Assembly: GCF_003030305.1 (NCBI RefSeq)
Contig: NZ_CP023676.1
Span: forward strand, 868,001-932,000
From: Cutibacterium acnes
Lineage (GTDB): Bacteria; Actinomycetota; Actinomycetes; Propionibacteriales; Propionibacteriaceae
DNA length: 64,000 nt
Direction: 5' to 3'
This document shows positions 29,080 through 41,194 of the stretch, piece by piece (position 1 is the stretch's first letter; every line of letters begins with the position of its first letter). Made by a program: the position numbers and the translations under genes. The notes under the pieces are model-generated. The model was not told the DNA's origin, made no database searches, and saw only the letters and a program-made list of their open reading frames with translations.

Positions 29080-31704
29080 GTGCTCGACGAGACTGACAAC
29101 ACCACACTGAACTCTGGCGGGAATTCCACTAGTGGAATTCCCGCTCCTCGACGTCGTCGGGCCGCGTCGCGCCCCGCTGGGGCTCCGGCCCCCGTCGAGA
29201 CGATGGGCACGCCCGTGGCGATTGCTGCCGCAGGATCAGGTGGTTCGATTGTTACTTCCGATGTGGAGGTTTCTGATCTGCCGCGTCCTCCGATGGGGCG
29301 ACGTCGCAAGGCGACGAGCACTCCGCGCGACGTTAAGACTGATGTTCCGAAGGTCGTCGCCCTAGAGCCGACGCCGGAGGAGCCCGAGTCCGCGGACACA
29401 AGGACCGAGGAGAAGCCGCGTCGTACCCGTCGTGGTGCTTCTGAAACCGCGCCGTCCACCGAGGCAGAGCGGGGTACCTCCCAGCGTCGTCGCGCCACTC
29501 GCCGTCGCTCCTCTCGAACCGCAGAAAAGGTCGAGGAAACGACTGAGGCGACGACCGCGACCAATAAGGGCGATGGTGCTGACGACGATCCCATCAATGT
29601 CGCACTGACTGAAGCCAAGGCCCGGGCTCGTAACCACAAGGTTGAGGGTGCCCTAGCTAACCCCTTTGGATTTAAAGAAGGCGAAGAGCGCTCAGCGAGC
29701 GACATCCTCGACTCTCTGGCCGTTGAGATCGGTGGGGGAGAGGCTGCTATGCCGAAGCGCCGTCGCCGTCGTGCCACTCGACCTTCCGAGGCTGGTAGTC
29801 ACTCTGCGGAGACCTCCGGGAGTACTGACAAGGTGGCCCCGGTTGAGGAGGATAAGGGCGAGGTCAAGGACCGCCACAGTTCCGATAAGAAGAGCGAGAA
29901 GTCTGATTACGACACCACGGATGCGGTGGAGGAGACTGCCGCTGACACCGAGGAGGACGGCCAGAACCGTCGTCGCCGTCGTCGCGGTGGACGTCGCCGT
30001 CGTCGCAGTGAAGATACCGAGGACAGCGCATCCGAGGACGAGTCGAGCGATAGTGACGACTCACAGACCAGCTCTGACAATGATTCTGAGTCCAGTAGCT
30101 CGGACGCCACCCACCGTCGTCGTCGCCGCCGTCGTCGTCGTGGCGAAGACATCAGCGGTTCTGACGATGATCCCAGCGACGTCGTCATCAAGGTGCGCGA
30201 GCCGAGGTCGCGTCAGTCGGTGGCTGATGAGGTCACTGGCATCGAGGGTTCGACCCGTGTCGAGGCTAAGAAGCAGCGTCGTCGGGAAGGACGTGCCGCC
30301 GGACGTCGCCGCAGTGCCGTCATCACCGACGCGGAGTTCCTGGCCCGTCGCGAGTCGGTCGACCGCAAGATGATTGTGCGTCAGTCTGATGACTACTCTC
30401 AGCTGGCGGTGCTGGAAGATGGGGTGCTCGTTGAGCATTACGTTGATCGCGCTTCTGCCACCTCCTCGATCGGCAATATCTACCTGGGCAAAGTGCAGAA
30501 CGTCCTGCCGTCGATGGAGGCCGCCTTCATTGACATTGGTCGTGGTCGCAACGCTGTGCTCTACGCCGGAGAGGTTGATTGGGCCAAGTATGGCAAGGAG
30601 GGCGAGGATAAGCGCATCGAGCACGTGCTAAAGTCCGGTGACCAGGTTCTGGTACAGGTCACCAAGGATCCGGTGGGTGCCAAGGGTGCCCGTTTGACCA
30701 GCCATATTTCGGTACCCGGACGCTTTGTCGTCTATTCGCCTGGCGGCCACCTTTCGGGGATTTCTCGCAAGCTGGCTGATTCGGAGCGCAAACGCCTTAA
30801 GAAAATCGTTGAGAACAACATCCCGTCGGATGCTTCCGTCATCGTGCGCACTGCCGCGGAAGGAGCCACCGAGGAAGACCTGGTCCGTGACATTAACCGT
30901 CTTAAGGTTCAGTGGGAGGTCATTGAGCGCAAGGTCAGCAACAGCAAAGCTCCGCTGATGCTATACACCGAGCCTGATTTAACGGTGCGTATCATCCGCG
31001 ACTTGTTCACTGCGGACTTCTCCGAGCTTGTCATCGCCGGCAACGGTGGCCCCGATGACGCCTACGACACCATTAAGGCCTACGTTGATCACGTGGCTCC
31101 GGAGATGACGTCGCGGCTAATCCATTGGGAGCACACCGACAAGGACCCCTTTGCCGAGTACCGCATTGACGAGCAGGTCGCGAAGGCTTTGGAGCGCAAG
31201 GTTTACCTCCCGTCGGGAGGGTCCCTTGTCATTGACCGCACCGAGGCTATGACGGTGATCGACGTCAATACCGGAAAGTTCACCGGGTCAGCGGGTAACC
31301 TTGAGGCCACTGTCACCGCTAACAACTTGGAGGCGGCTGAGGAGATCGTGCGTCAGCTACGACTGCGCGATATTGGCGGAATCATCGTCATTGACTTCAT
31401 CGACATGGTGCTGCCGACCAACCGTGAACTTCTTGTGCGTCGTCTCACCGAATGCCTGGGCCGGGATCGTACCCGACACCAGGTCGCTGAGGTGACATCG
31501 CTGGGCTTAGTTCAAATGACTCGCAAGAAGATCGGTACCGGGCTGGCTGAGGCTTTCACTGAGCAGTGCGAGGCCTGTGGCGGTCGCGGCTACCGCCGCT
31601 TCGATAAGCCGGTCGATTCCCAGGCTCCGGCCGACGGTGGCGAGCGCTCGAAGGGTCGTGGTCGCGGTCATAAAGGCTCGTCGGGCAAGTCCCACTCCAA
31701 GTGA
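29080..31704 (+). CDS. rne: Ribonuclease E/G
   Basis: The 874-residue endoribonuclease has an N-terminal extension of about 430 residues, low in complexity, with alternating acidic runs and Arg blocks (RRRRRRGGRRRRR, RRRRRRRRRR). Then comes the S1 domain (GNIYLGKVQNVLPSMEAAFID) near residue 462, the catalytic DNase I-like domain with VIDVNTGKFTG and GGIIVIDFIDM, and the Zn-link CEACGGRGY near 830. Placement of the disordered scaffold before the catalytic core, instead of after it as in E. coli, is typical of Actinobacteria. The start is GTG with AAGGAG upstream. It processes rRNA and mRNA and may scaffold a degradosome. Confidence 0.95.
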   Translation: MLDETDNTTLNSGGNSTSGIPAPRRRRAASRPAGAPAPVETMGTPVAIAAAGSGGSIVTSDVEVSDLPRPPMGRRRKATSTPRDVKTDVPKVVALEPTPEEPESADTRTEEKPRRTRRGASETAPSTEAERGTSQRRRATRRRSSRTAEKVEETTEATTATNKGDGADDDPINVALTEAKARARNHKVEGALANPFGFKEGEERSASDILDSLAVEIGGGEAAMPKRRRRRATRPSEAGSHSAETSGSTDKVAPVEEDKGEVKDRHSSDKKSEKSDYDTTDAVEETAADTEEDGQNRRRRRRGGRRRRRSEDTEDSASEDESSDSDDSQTSSDNDSESSSSDATHRRRRRRRRRGEDISGSDDDPSDVVIKVREPRSRQSVADEVTGIEGSTRVEAKKQRRREGRAAGRRRSAVITDAEFLARRESVDRKMIVRQSDDYSQLAVLEDGVLVEHYVDRASATSSIGNIYLGKVQNVLPSMEAAFIDIGRGRNAVLYAGEVDWAKYGKEGEDKRIEHVLKSGDQVLVQVTKDPVGAKGARLTSHISVPGRFVVYSPGGHLSGISRKLADSERKRLKKIVENNIPSDASVIVRTAAEGATEEDLVRDINRLKVQWEVIERKVSNSKAPLMLYTEPDLTVRIIRDLFTADFSELVIAGNGGPDDAYDTIKAYVDHVAPEMTSRLIHWEHTDKDPFAEYRIDEQVAKALERKVYLPSGGSLVIDRTEAMTVIDVNTGKFTGSAGNLEATVTANNLEAAEEIVRQLRLRDIGGIIVIDFIDMVLPTNRELLVRRLTECLGRDRTRHQVAEVTSLGLVQMTRKKIGTGLAEAFTEQCEACGGRGYRRFDKPVDSQAPADGGERSKGRGRGHKGSSGKSHSK

Positions 31705-31739
31705 GGTTTAGGCCCACAGGGTGTTGGTAGATGGTCGTT

Positions 31740-31768
31740 TTGACCGTCCACCGCACGAAATGTAAAAT
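31740..31768 (+). promoter_or_regulatory. Sigma-A type promoter for rplU-rpmA
   Basis: TTGACC (31740-31745), a 17-bp spacer and TAAAAT (31763-31768) make the best consensus promoter in the window. RNA should start near 31775, giving a leader of about 90 nt whose first element is the hairpin CCGACG-TGTAT-CGTCGG (31780-31796). Confidence 0.75.
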
Positions 31769-31864
31769 GAGCAGCCGGTCCGACGTGTATCGTCGGTCAG
31801 GTTTGTCCGGGGCCACTGGTTCCGGTCTCCGGAAATGTACGACAAGAACGAGAGTAGGTCAGGC

Positions 31865-32173
31865 GTGTACGCGATCGTGCGTAGTGGCGGCCGCCAGCAC
31901 AAGGTGGCAGTGGGTGACGTCGTCGAGATTGACAAGGTCGCCGACGAAGCGGGCAGCAGCATCGAGCTGACCCCGCTCCTCGTGGTTGATGGCGAGTCCG
32001 TCACCTCCGACAAGGACGCGCTCGGGAAGGTCAAGGTCACCGCTGAGGTTCTCGGCGAGACCAAGGGCCCGAAGATCCGCATCCTCAAGTACAAGAACAA
32101 GACCGGCTACAAGAAGCGCCAGGGGCACCGTCAGAAGTACACCCAGGTCAAGGTCACCGGAATCGAAGGCTGA
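31865..32173 (+). CDS. rplU: 50S ribosomal protein L21
   Basis: The 102-residue protein starts [19 protein letters not shown] and ends with [17 protein letters not shown], both standard for L21. The GTG at 31865 gives the normal N-terminus; an ATG ten codons upstream (31835) would add a non-family extension. rpmA follows 11 bp later in the same operon. Confidence 0.97.
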
Positions 32174-32184
32174 GGTAGACAGAC

Positions 32185-32454
32185 ATGGCACATAAGAAAG
32201 GCGCGTCTTCCTCGCGCAACGGTCGTGACTCCAACGCCCAGCGTCTCGGCGTGAAGCGTTTCGGCGGTCAGCTTGTCAACGCTGGCGAGATTATTGTTCG
32301 TCAGCGCGGCACCCACTTCCACCCTGGTGACGGGGTCGGCCGTGGTGGCGACGATACCCTGTTCGCCCTGCGCGACGGCAACGTCGAGTTTGGTACCCGT
32401 CGCGGTCGTAGGGTTGTCAACGTGACCCCTGTGGAGGCTCCAGTCGAGGCCTGA
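32185..32454 (+). CDS. rpmA: 50S ribosomal protein L27
   Basis: The 89-residue protein begins [16 protein letters not shown], so it has the non-cleaved actinobacterial N-terminus rather than the Firmicutes pre-sequence. [23 protein letters not shown] and [16 protein letters not shown] follow, split here, as in all L27. Its N-terminal tail reaches the peptidyl-transferase centre. Confidence 0.97.
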
Positions 32455-32472
32455 TCCCCACGACATAGATGT

Positions 32473-32504
32473 GATTGGCCCCCGCCATGAGGCGGGGGCC
32501 AATC
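32473..32504 (+). terminator. Terminator after rpmA
   Basis: A 14-bp perfect stem (GATTGGCCCCCGCC with GGCGGGGGCCAATC) and loop ATGA, followed by TGTGTC. Confidence 0.8.
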
Positions 32505-32623
32505 TGTGTCTGAGACACGTTGAGCACATGTGTGTTAATCGATTCGTCTCTATCTGAGAGTTCCGCCGGTGATTGCGACTATCGTCGGACCCTCGGCACG
32601 ACTGTGGTCGTCACTAGGACGAC

Positions 32624-33304
32624 ATGACTGGAAGTGACGGAATATCGACCTACTCTCAGGACTTGGTGGTTATCAACGCCATGATGAGGGGAGATCAGAG
32701 AATCGTGGGCAACCGGGAACTCAGCGAGGACGAACGGTGGCTGTATCGTATCGGGCCGGGATCTGATGCGCCTAGGCCTACCGGATCGCTGCCCAGGACC
32801 ACCGCACCGCTGCCACCGATTCGCCCCAGCCGGTCAGTTACCTCGCAGGCTCGCGACCCTCAAGATCGTGGTGTGGTCGCTGCGCCGCAGCCCCAGGCTC
32901 GTCATCGGTGGCCACGCCCGTATGAGGTAGCCGCTGGTGCCTGTGCTTCTGCGGCTGCTACTGGGGTCGTTGGAGGCCTCGGAATCGGTGGGACGATGAT
33001 CGGGGCTGCTGTCACGAGCCTGGTAATTGCCCTAGGTGGTGCGTTGTTTACGCGGTGGTTTTCCCGGACTGACCGCAGCGTTTCCGGAGCTCACCAGCGT
33101 CGCGGGATGTGGGCCCGCATGGTCGCAGTGGCGCTTGTCGTGAGCGTGCTGACCGTTGTCGTCGGGGTGGTGTGGTTGGCGCCGTCGGCCGGTCGAGAAG
33201 CTGGGTGGTGGGTGCACCGAGCTACTGGCTCACTTGAGCAATGGAGGGAGTCCGCTCAGCGAGCTTGGCCATATTTACGGAAGGCGTGGAACGCTTTCCG
33301 ATGA
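32624..33304 (+). CDS. Hypothetical membrane protein
   Basis: I do not recognise this 226-residue protein. About 105 polar N-terminal residues rich in Pro, Arg and Thr are followed by two or three helices (SAAATGVVGGLGIGGTMIGAA leading into VTSLVIALGGALF, and MVAVALVVSVLTVVVGVVW) and a C-terminal amphipathic segment with several Trp. A cytoplasmic disordered domain tethered to the membrane is the simplest reading. It stands alone between the L27 terminator and the TetR regulator. No clear ribosome site is seen, so the exact start is uncertain. Confidence 0.65.
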   Translation: MTGSDGISTYSQDLVVINAMMRGDQRIVGNRELSEDERWLYRIGPGSDAPRPTGSLPRTTAPLPPIRPSRSVTSQARDPQDRGVVAAPQPQARHRWPRPYEVAAGACASAAATGVVGGLGIGGTMIGAAVTSLVIALGGALFTRWFSRTDRSVSGAHQRRGMWARMVAVALVVSVLTVVVGVVWLAPSAGREAGWWVHRATGSLEQWRESAQRAWPYLRKAWNAFR

Positions 33305-33344
33305 CGCCGGTGCCACCCTCGTTCACCGAGAGAGTGACAATATA

Positions 33345-33357
33345 TGCACTGAGTGCA
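33345..33357. promoter_or_regulatory. Distal TetR operator, perfect palindrome
   Basis: TGCACTGAGTGCA is a perfect 13-bp palindrome around a central base, 48 bp before the regulator start and 36 bp from a second copy. Confidence 0.65.
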
Positions 33358-33367
33358 CCTTATGTAC

Positions 33368-33397
33368 TTGATGCAAAACCTGCACTCGGTGCATAAT
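33368..33397 (+). promoter_or_regulatory. tetR-MFS promoter with embedded operator
   Basis: TTGATG (33368-33373) and CATAAT (33392-33397) are 18 bp apart. The second operator, TGCACTCGGTGCA at 33381-33393, fills the spacer and touches the -10, so repressor binding would block RNA polymerase directly. The start codon is seven bases after the -10. Confidence 0.65.
33381..33393. promoter_or_regulatory. Proximal TetR operator
   Basis: TGCACTCGGTGCA has one mismatch from the distal palindrome and sits between the -35 and -10 boxes. Confidence 0.65.
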
Positions 33398-33404
33398 TAT
33401 TGCT

Positions 33405-35871
<2,467 letters not shown>

Positions 35872-35973
35872 GAGCTCGAGACGTATCACGGGGGCCGGGT
35901 GACGCGTCCTAGCGTCTAAACTGGTTATCTGTCCTGGGTCGGAAGGCCCGATTCCATTTTCTGAGGAGAGAAC

Positions 35974-37491
35974 ATGGCCATCCCGTCCTTCGTGGACCGC
36001 GCGACGCTGACCGCCGTGGCGGGCAAGGGAGGACATGGCTGCGCCTCTGTCAAGCGTGAGAAGTTCAAGCCGTTGGGGGGCCCCGACGGTGGCAACGGCG
36101 GCCATGGCGGGTCTGTAATCTTGCGCGTTGATCCTCAAGTGACGACTCTTGTGGACTATCACTGGCAGTCCACCCGTAAGGCGACGAATGGCGAGTCCGG
36201 ACGCGGTGATAACCAGGCTGGGGCCAATGGATCCGACATGATCTTGGCCGTCCCAGAGGGCACGGTCGTCTCTGACGCTGACACGGGCGAGCTGCTAGGA
36301 GACCTCGTTGGGGTGGGGGCTGAACTCGTCGTTGCGGCTGGTGGTCGCGGTGGCCTCGGTAACGCAGCTCTTGCGAACTCGGCTCGCAAGGCTCCCGGTT
36401 TTGCCCTGCTCGGTGAGGCCGGGGAGGAACGCAAGATCCTGCTCGAGCTCAAGGTGGTCGCCGACATCGGCTTGGTGGGATTTCCTTCGGCGGGAAAGTC
36501 CAGCCTCATCGCGGCGATCTCGCGGGCTAAGCCGAAGATTGCTGACTACCCATTCACCACCCTGGTGCCGAACTTAGGTGTGGTCGTCGCGGGGGAGACA
36601 ACATATACCGTTGCCGACGTGCCCGGCCTCATTCCAGGGGCGTCTGTGGGAAAGGGGCTGGGATTCGATTTTTTGCGCCACATTGAGCGGTGCCGAGCCA
36701 TCGTCCACGTCATTGACTGCGCCACCTACGAGCCTGGCCGCGACCCGGTCAGTGATCTCGACGTTATTGAAGGGGAGCTTATTGCCCACGGTGGGCTTGA
36801 GGATCGTCCGCGCCTGGTGGTGCTCAACAAGGTTGACGTTCCTGATGCCGCTGATCTAGCCGATATCATCTTCGATGACGTCGCCGAGCGTGGCTGGCCG
36901 GTATTTCGAGTCTCGACGAAATCGGGGGAAGGGCTTAATTCGCTCAAATTCGCGATGGCCGAGTTGGTCGAGAAGGCCCGCGACAACGAGCCTGAGCCCG
37001 AGCCGGAGCGCATCGTCATTCGACCCGAGCCCAAGAATGAGCGCCAGGCTTTCTCCATCAAACGTCAGGGTGACGGCGAAGGCGGGTTCCTGTGGCGCGT
37101 GACTGGCGACAAACCGACTCGCTGGGTTGCCCAGACTGACTTCAACAATCCAGAGGCCGTCGGATACTTGTCGGATCGCCTGAATCGTTTGGGTGTCGAG
37201 GAGGAATTGTTGGCTGTGGGCGCCATCGCTGGTGACGCTGTCGCTGTCGGTGGTGAGGACGCCGTCATTTTCGACTTTGCCCCGCAGATTGAGTCGGGCG
37301 CTGAGCTGCTGTCTCGCCGTGGCGAGGACCAGCGCTTGAAGTCCGAGCGTCCTTCGGCTACTCGTCGTCGGGAGATGGACCGCGAATATCATCGTGCCCG
37401 AGAGGAGTATGGTCAGGTCGGTCGTGACCTGCGTGGAGAGTCGTGGCGCGCCCGTGTTGCCGAAGAGGAGTGGTTCGAGGGCCGTGACTGA
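35974..37491 (+). CDS. obgE: GTPase ObgE/CgtA
   Basis: Obg is an essential GTPase in 50S assembly and the stringent response. The 505-residue protein has the Gly-rich Obg fold ([20 protein letters not shown]), the G1 loop [10 protein letters not shown], switch [14 protein letters not shown]3 DVPGLIPGA and G4 NKVD, then a C-terminal OCT domain and a charged tail. It is longer than the Firmicutes form because of that tail. GAGGAGAG precedes the ATG. Its last eight bases overlap proB. Confidence 0.96.
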   Translation: MAIPSFVDRATLTAVAGKGGHGCASVKREKFKPLGGPDGGNGGHGGSVILRVDPQVTTLVDYHWQSTRKATNGESGRGDNQAGANGSDMILAVPEGTVVSDADTGELLGDLVGVGAELVVAAGGRGGLGNAALANSARKAPGFALLGEAGEERKILLELKVVADIGLVGFPSAGKSSLIAAISRAKPKIADYPFTTLVPNLGVVVAGETTYTVADVPGLIPGASVGKGLGFDFLRHIERCRAIVHVIDCATYEPGRDPVSDLDVIEGELIAHGGLEDRPRLVVLNKVDVPDAADLADIIFDDVAERGWPVFRVSTKSGEGLNSLKFAMAELVEKARDNEPEPEPERIVIRPEPKNERQAFSIKRQGDGEGGFLWRVTGDKPTRWVAQTDFNNPEAVGYLSDRLNRLGVEEELLAVGAIAGDAVAVGGEDAVIFDFAPQIESGAELLSRRGEDQRLKSERPSATRRREMDREYHRAREEYGQVGRDLRGESWRARVAEEEWFEGRD

Positions 37492-38659
37492 TCAGCGTGG
37501 AGCCATATGCGGGGCCGCCACCCTGGTGGTCAAGGTCGGATCTTCCTCTTTGACTCTTCCTGGTGGCGGGATTGACGTTCGTCGTGTTGACGACCTGGTT
37601 GATGCGCTGAGTGAGGTCATCGCGGTCGGCCGGCGTGTCGTCCTGGTGAGTTCCGGGGCGATTGCCACCGGATTTCCCGCCATGGGGATAACTCATCGTC
37701 CGCGCACTTTGGCTGGCAAGCAAGCGGCCGCGTCGGTGGGACAAGGTATTTTACTGGCTCACTACGCGTCGAGGTTTGCCAGTCACGGGTTGCGGGTGGG
37801 GCAGGTACTACTCACCGTCAATGACCTGGTGCGGCCCACCTCGTACCGCAATGCCTGGTCAACCCTCGACACTTTGCTGGGGTTGGGCGTCGTGCCGATC
37901 GTCAACGAGAACGACACGGTCGCCACCGGAGAAATTCGGTTTGGCGATAATGATCGGCTTGCTGCCCTGGTAGCCGAGCTGGTGGGCGCTCAAGCCCTCA
38001 TCCTGCTCTCTGACGTTGACGCCTTGTACACCGCCCATCCGGATTCACCGGATGCTCGTCGCGTGGAGGTTGTGGAGGACATCGACACATTGGATGTCGA
38101 TACCCATAAAGCTGGTTCGGGGGTGGGAACCGGCGGCATGACCACGAAACTTGAAGCCGCCCGAATGGCCACCTGTGCCGGGGTACCGGTGGTACTCGCA
38201 GCGGCGGTGGATGCCCCGGACGTTCTGGCTGGTGCCCCCGTGGGTACCTACTTCCGCCCGCTGGCGACGCGACGGCCCCGACGGTTGCTGTGGTTGGCCG
38301 ACGCTGCCACCCCGCAGGGACAGATCGTCATCGACGACGGAGCTGTCGAAGCTTTGACACAGCGTCATTCCTCGTTGTTGGCGGTGGGTGTGACTCGGGT
38401 ACACGGGGATTTCCAAGCAGGCGACCCAGTGACGATCCTGGCCTCCGACGGTCGAGTTGTTGGTCGCGGTATCGCCCAGTTCTCCCATGATGAGGTGCGC
38501 GTCATGAGGGGACGTTCGAGTGCCTGGCTGGCCGCAGAAATGGGCCCGGCGGCCTCTCGCGAGATCATCCACCGCGATGCCATGGTGCTGAGTCGTCGTC
38601 GTAAAGCTGAGCCGTCGTCGAGGAACCAGAAAAGTAGCGGGTCAAGGGTGACGTCCTGA
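37484..38659 (+). CDS. proB: Glutamate 5-kinase
   Basis: ProB phosphorylates glutamate in the first step of proline synthesis. The 391-residue protein has the amino-acid kinase fold ([55 protein letters not shown]) and a C-terminal PUA domain ([13 protein letters not shown] onward), as in the full-length feedback-inhibited enzyme. The GTG at 37484 overlaps the obgE end; the earlier in-frame start lies wholly inside obgE. proA follows 54 bp later with its own -10. Confidence 0.95.
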   Translation: MTDQRGAICGAATLVVKVGSSSLTLPGGGIDVRRVDDLVDALSEVIAVGRRVVLVSSGAIATGFPAMGITHRPRTLAGKQAAASVGQGILLAHYASRFASHGLRVGQVLLTVNDLVRPTSYRNAWSTLDTLLGLGVVPIVNENDTVATGEIRFGDNDRLAALVAELVGAQALILLSDVDALYTAHPDSPDARRVEVVEDIDTLDVDTHKAGSGVGTGGMTTKLEAARMATCAGVPVVLAAAVDAPDVLAGAPVGTYFRPLATRRPRRLLWLADAATPQGQIVIDDGAVEALTQRHSSLLAVGVTRVHGDFQAGDPVTILASDGRVVGRGIAQFSHDEVRVMRGRSSAWLAAEMGPAASREIIHRDAMVLSRRRKAEPSSRNQKSSGSRVTS

Positions 38660-38701
38660 CTCACGGTCTGGTTATCAGGTGAGTGATGCTCAGCTGACGA
38701 A

Positions 38702-38707
38702 TACCAT
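38702..38707 (+). promoter_or_regulatory. -10 element TACCAT, leaderless proA start
   Basis: TACCAT, six bases, then ATG 38714. The ATG at 38708 directly abuts the hexamer and would lie upstream of the predicted RNA start. Confidence 0.45.
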
Positions 38708-38713
38708 ATGGCC

Positions 38714-39955
38714 ATGAGCTCGCGAGTCATCGAACAGGCCATAGCTGCCCGATCTGCCGCCACGGTGTTGCGTCGACTGCGTCGCATCGACAAAGACGAC
38801 CTTTTGGCGGCAATGGGTATCGGGTTACGCAAAGGCGTCGACGAGATCCTTGCTGCCAACGGTGCTGACGTCGATCGCGGTCGCGATGCTGGGATGGACG
38901 AAGCTCTCCTCGACCGTTTGACCCTTACCCCGGAGCGGATCGAAGGGATGGCTGTCGGTTTGGAGGGGGTTGCTCATCTCGACGATCCCGTCGGCGAGGT
39001 GGTGCGCGGCTGGCACACTCCGCTGGGGGTCAAGGTAGAACAAGTCCGGGTGCCGATCGGTGTCATCGGGATCATTTACGAGGCTCGCCCCAATGTCACC
39101 TCTGATGCGGCCGGTATTTGCTTGAAGTCTGGAAATGCGTGTCTGTTGCGAGGATCTTCGTCGGCCCTAGAGTCCAACCGGGCAGTGATTGCGGCGATGC
39201 GATCCCGGCTGCCTGAGGAGATTCGTGAGGCGGTGCAACTCGTCGAGGGCGGCCACGAGGTCACCGATGAACTCATGACTGCCCGAGGATACGTCGACTT
39301 GCTCATTCCGCGCGGCGGTGCCGGGCTCATCAACGCCGTCGTGACCGGAGCCAAGGTTCCCGTCATCCAGACCGGGACCGGCAACTGCCACCTCGTCATT
39401 GACGTTAGCGCCGATGTGGAGATGGCGGTCAATATTGCCGTCAATGCTAAAACCCAGCGTCCCAGCGTGTGCAATGCCATCGAGACGGTTTTGGTGCATC
39501 GAGGAATTGCGGATTCGGCAGTGCGCCCATTGGTCGACGCCATGAGCGAACGCGGAGTCACGGTACACGGTGATGAAGAGAGCATCCGACTGGATCCGAG
39601 GATCGTTCCTGCCGCCCCTGATGAATATGACAACGAGTACTTGTCCCTGGACCTCGCGCTGCGCATTGTGGACGATCTGGAAGAAGCGGTCGATCACATC
39701 GCCAAGCATGGTTCAGGACATTCGGAAACCATCGTCACTAAGTCGATGTCTTCGCAGGAGTTTTTCGCTTCAAGCGTTGATGCTGCGGCGGTGCTGGTGA
39801 ATTGCTCCAGCCGATTCGTTGACGGTGGCGAGTTCGGATTCGGTGCCGAGATCGGCATTTCTACCCAGAAGCTCCATGCGCGCGGGCCGATGGGCCTGCG
39901 GGAAATGACGACGACAACCTATGTCCTGCGCGGGGACGGTCAGACCCGTCCGTGA
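38714..39955 (+). CDS. proA: Glutamate-5-semialdehyde dehydrogenase (gamma-glutamyl phosphate reductase)
   Basis: ProA reduces glutamyl-5-phosphate to the semialdehyde using NADPH. The 413-residue protein has [22 protein letters not shown], with the conserved YEARPN split from its lead here, then [19 protein letters not shown], the active-site [14 protein letters not shown] whose Cys is the nucleophile, and [22 protein letters not shown] near the end. With proB it supplies proline precursors; proC is not in the window. Confidence 0.96.
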   Translation: MSSRVIEQAIAARSAATVLRRLRRIDKDDLLAAMGIGLRKGVDEILAANGADVDRGRDAGMDEALLDRLTLTPERIEGMAVGLEGVAHLDDPVGEVVRGWHTPLGVKVEQVRVPIGVIGIIYEARPNVTSDAAGICLKSGNACLLRGSSSALESNRAVIAAMRSRLPEEIREAVQLVEGGHEVTDELMTARGYVDLLIPRGGAGLINAVVTGAKVPVIQTGTGNCHLVIDVSADVEMAVNIAVNAKTQRPSVCNAIETVLVHRGIADSAVRPLVDAMSERGVTVHGDEESIRLDPRIVPAAPDEYDNEYLSLDLALRIVDDLEEAVDHIAKHGSGHSETIVTKSMSSQEFFASSVDAAAVLVNCSSRFVDGGEFGFGAEIGISTQKLHARGPMGLREMTTTTYVLRGDGQTRP

Positions 39956-40002
39956 CCGTTTAACGGTTGTCGTGGGGCGGTTGTGGGATAGGCTGAGACG
40001 TC

Positions 40003-40125
40003 ATGAGTATCGTTCCTCTCCTGATGGAGTCGTCGGCCCTCGTCGTCGGCATCTTGACGCTGCTGGTTCTGCTGATCGCGTTGGCTATCGTCCGTGGTAT
40101 CGGCAAGGGTCGGCCGCATTCCTGA
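40003..40125 (+). CDS. Small single-pass membrane protein (40 aa)
   Basis: This short frame encodes a 40-residue peptide with one strong helix ([18 protein letters not shown]) and a short basic C-terminus ([10 protein letters not shown]). Three points support it as real: TAGGCT lies eight bases before the ATG, the stop overlaps the nadD ATG by one base (TGATG), which is a coupling arrangement, and the charge pattern is that of an N-out, C-in membrane peptide. The function is unknown. Confidence 0.6.
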   Translation: MSIVPLLMESSALVVGILTLLVLLIALAIVRGIGKGRPHS

Positions 40126-40793
40126 TGCCAAGTGTTGAGCTGGGGCTGGCGCGGGTCCACAACGGACGCCGCTACCGGCTCGGGGTGATGGGTGGCACCT
40201 TCGACCCCATTCATCATGGCCACCTCGTCGCAGCCTCGGAGGTTGCGGCCAGATTCGACCTCGACGAGGTCGTTTTCGTTCCCACCGGCGTGCCTTGGCA
40301 AAAGAAGGGACGCAGGGTTTCGCAGGCCGAGGATCGCTACCTCATGACCGTCATCGCGACGGCGTCGAATCCGTCTTTTTCGGTGTCGCGGGTCGATATC
40401 GATCGTCCGGGGGACACGTACACCGTCGACACCCTCAAGGATCTGCGCCGGGAGCGTGGCAGTGATGTGGACCTGTTCTTCATCACTGGCGCTGATGCTC
40501 TGAGTCAGATCCTTACCTGGCGTGGGGCCGACGAATTGTTTGACCTGGCGCATTTTATCGGGGTGTCGCGGCCCGGGGTGCCGCTGGGAACTAAGGACAT
40601 TTCTCACTTGCCAGCAGAGAAGGTCACTCTTCTCGAGGTGCCTGCGATGGCCATCTCATCAACTGATTGCCGTCAGCGAGTCAGCGAGGACATGCCAATC
40701 TGGTATCTCGTGCCGGACGGCATCGTGCAGTACATCAACAAGCGCGGTCTTTACCGCGACAACAACGACAAGACCACTCCGGAGGATCATTGA
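40125..40793 (+). CDS. nadD: Nicotinate-nucleotide adenylyltransferase
   Basis: NadD joins nicotinate mononucleotide and ATP in NAD synthesis. The 222-residue protein has the nucleotidyltransferase motif [18 protein letters not shown] near residue 18 and the C-terminal [11 protein letters not shown]. The ATG at 40125 is coupled to the small membrane-protein gene; the longer frame from 39921 overlaps proA and is not supported. Its stop overlaps the rsfS TTG. Confidence 0.95.
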   Translation: MPSVELGLARVHNGRRYRLGVMGGTFDPIHHGHLVAASEVAARFDLDEVVFVPTGVPWQKKGRRVSQAEDRYLMTVIATASNPSFSVSRVDIDRPGDTYTVDTLKDLRRERGSDVDLFFITGADALSQILTWRGADELFDLAHFIGVSRPGVPLGTKDISHLPAEKVTLLEVPAMAISSTDCRQRVSEDMPIWYLVPDGIVQYINKRGLYRDNNDKTTPEDH

Positions 40794-41194
40794 GCGCCAC
40801 TGAATATGCCATCGAGCTTGCCCGCGTAGTGGCATACGCTGCCCTTGACAAGAAGGGCTTCGATATCGTTGCCCTCGATGTCTCGGAGCATCTTGCCATT
40901 ACCGATATCTTCGTTGTCATCTCGGCGGCCAACGAACGTCAGGTCTCGGCGGTCGTAGATGCTGTCGACAAAGCCATGCACGAGCACAAGGCCCATCGTG
41001 CACGTCGCGAGGGAGAACGAGAGAACCGCTGGGTACTACTCGACTACATCGACATCGTGGTGCACGTGCAGCATCAGGAGGAGCGCGAGTTGTACTCCCT
41101 GGAGAGACTGTGGAAGGACTGCCCGTCGGTCGATCTCCGACTTCCTGAAGATGAGATGTCTGTCCCCACGGACGTAGGGACAGACGCGCAGTGA
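40790..41194 (+). CDS. rsfS: Ribosomal silencing factor RsfS
   Basis: RsfS binds L14 on the 50S subunit and blocks joining in stationary phase. The 134-residue protein carries [20 protein letters not shown], then [19 protein letters not shown] and [28 protein letters not shown], split here; these are the core of the family. TTG is taken as the start since it overlaps the nadD stop and follows GGAGG by four bases. The next gene overlaps its end by four bases. Confidence 0.94.
   Translation: MSATEYAIELARVVAYAALDKKGFDIVALDVSEHLAITDIFVVISAANERQVSAVVDAVDKAMHEHKAHRARREGERENRWVLLDYIDIVVHVQHQEERELYSLERLWKDCPSVDLRLPEDEMSVPTDVGTDAQ

Noticed and set aside
29960-30145. Tandem CGTCGC repeats as a CRISPR-like or satellite array
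   Set aside because: They are codon repeats for poly-Arg in the disordered part of RNase E, without spacers. No CRISPR array was seen anywhere in the window.
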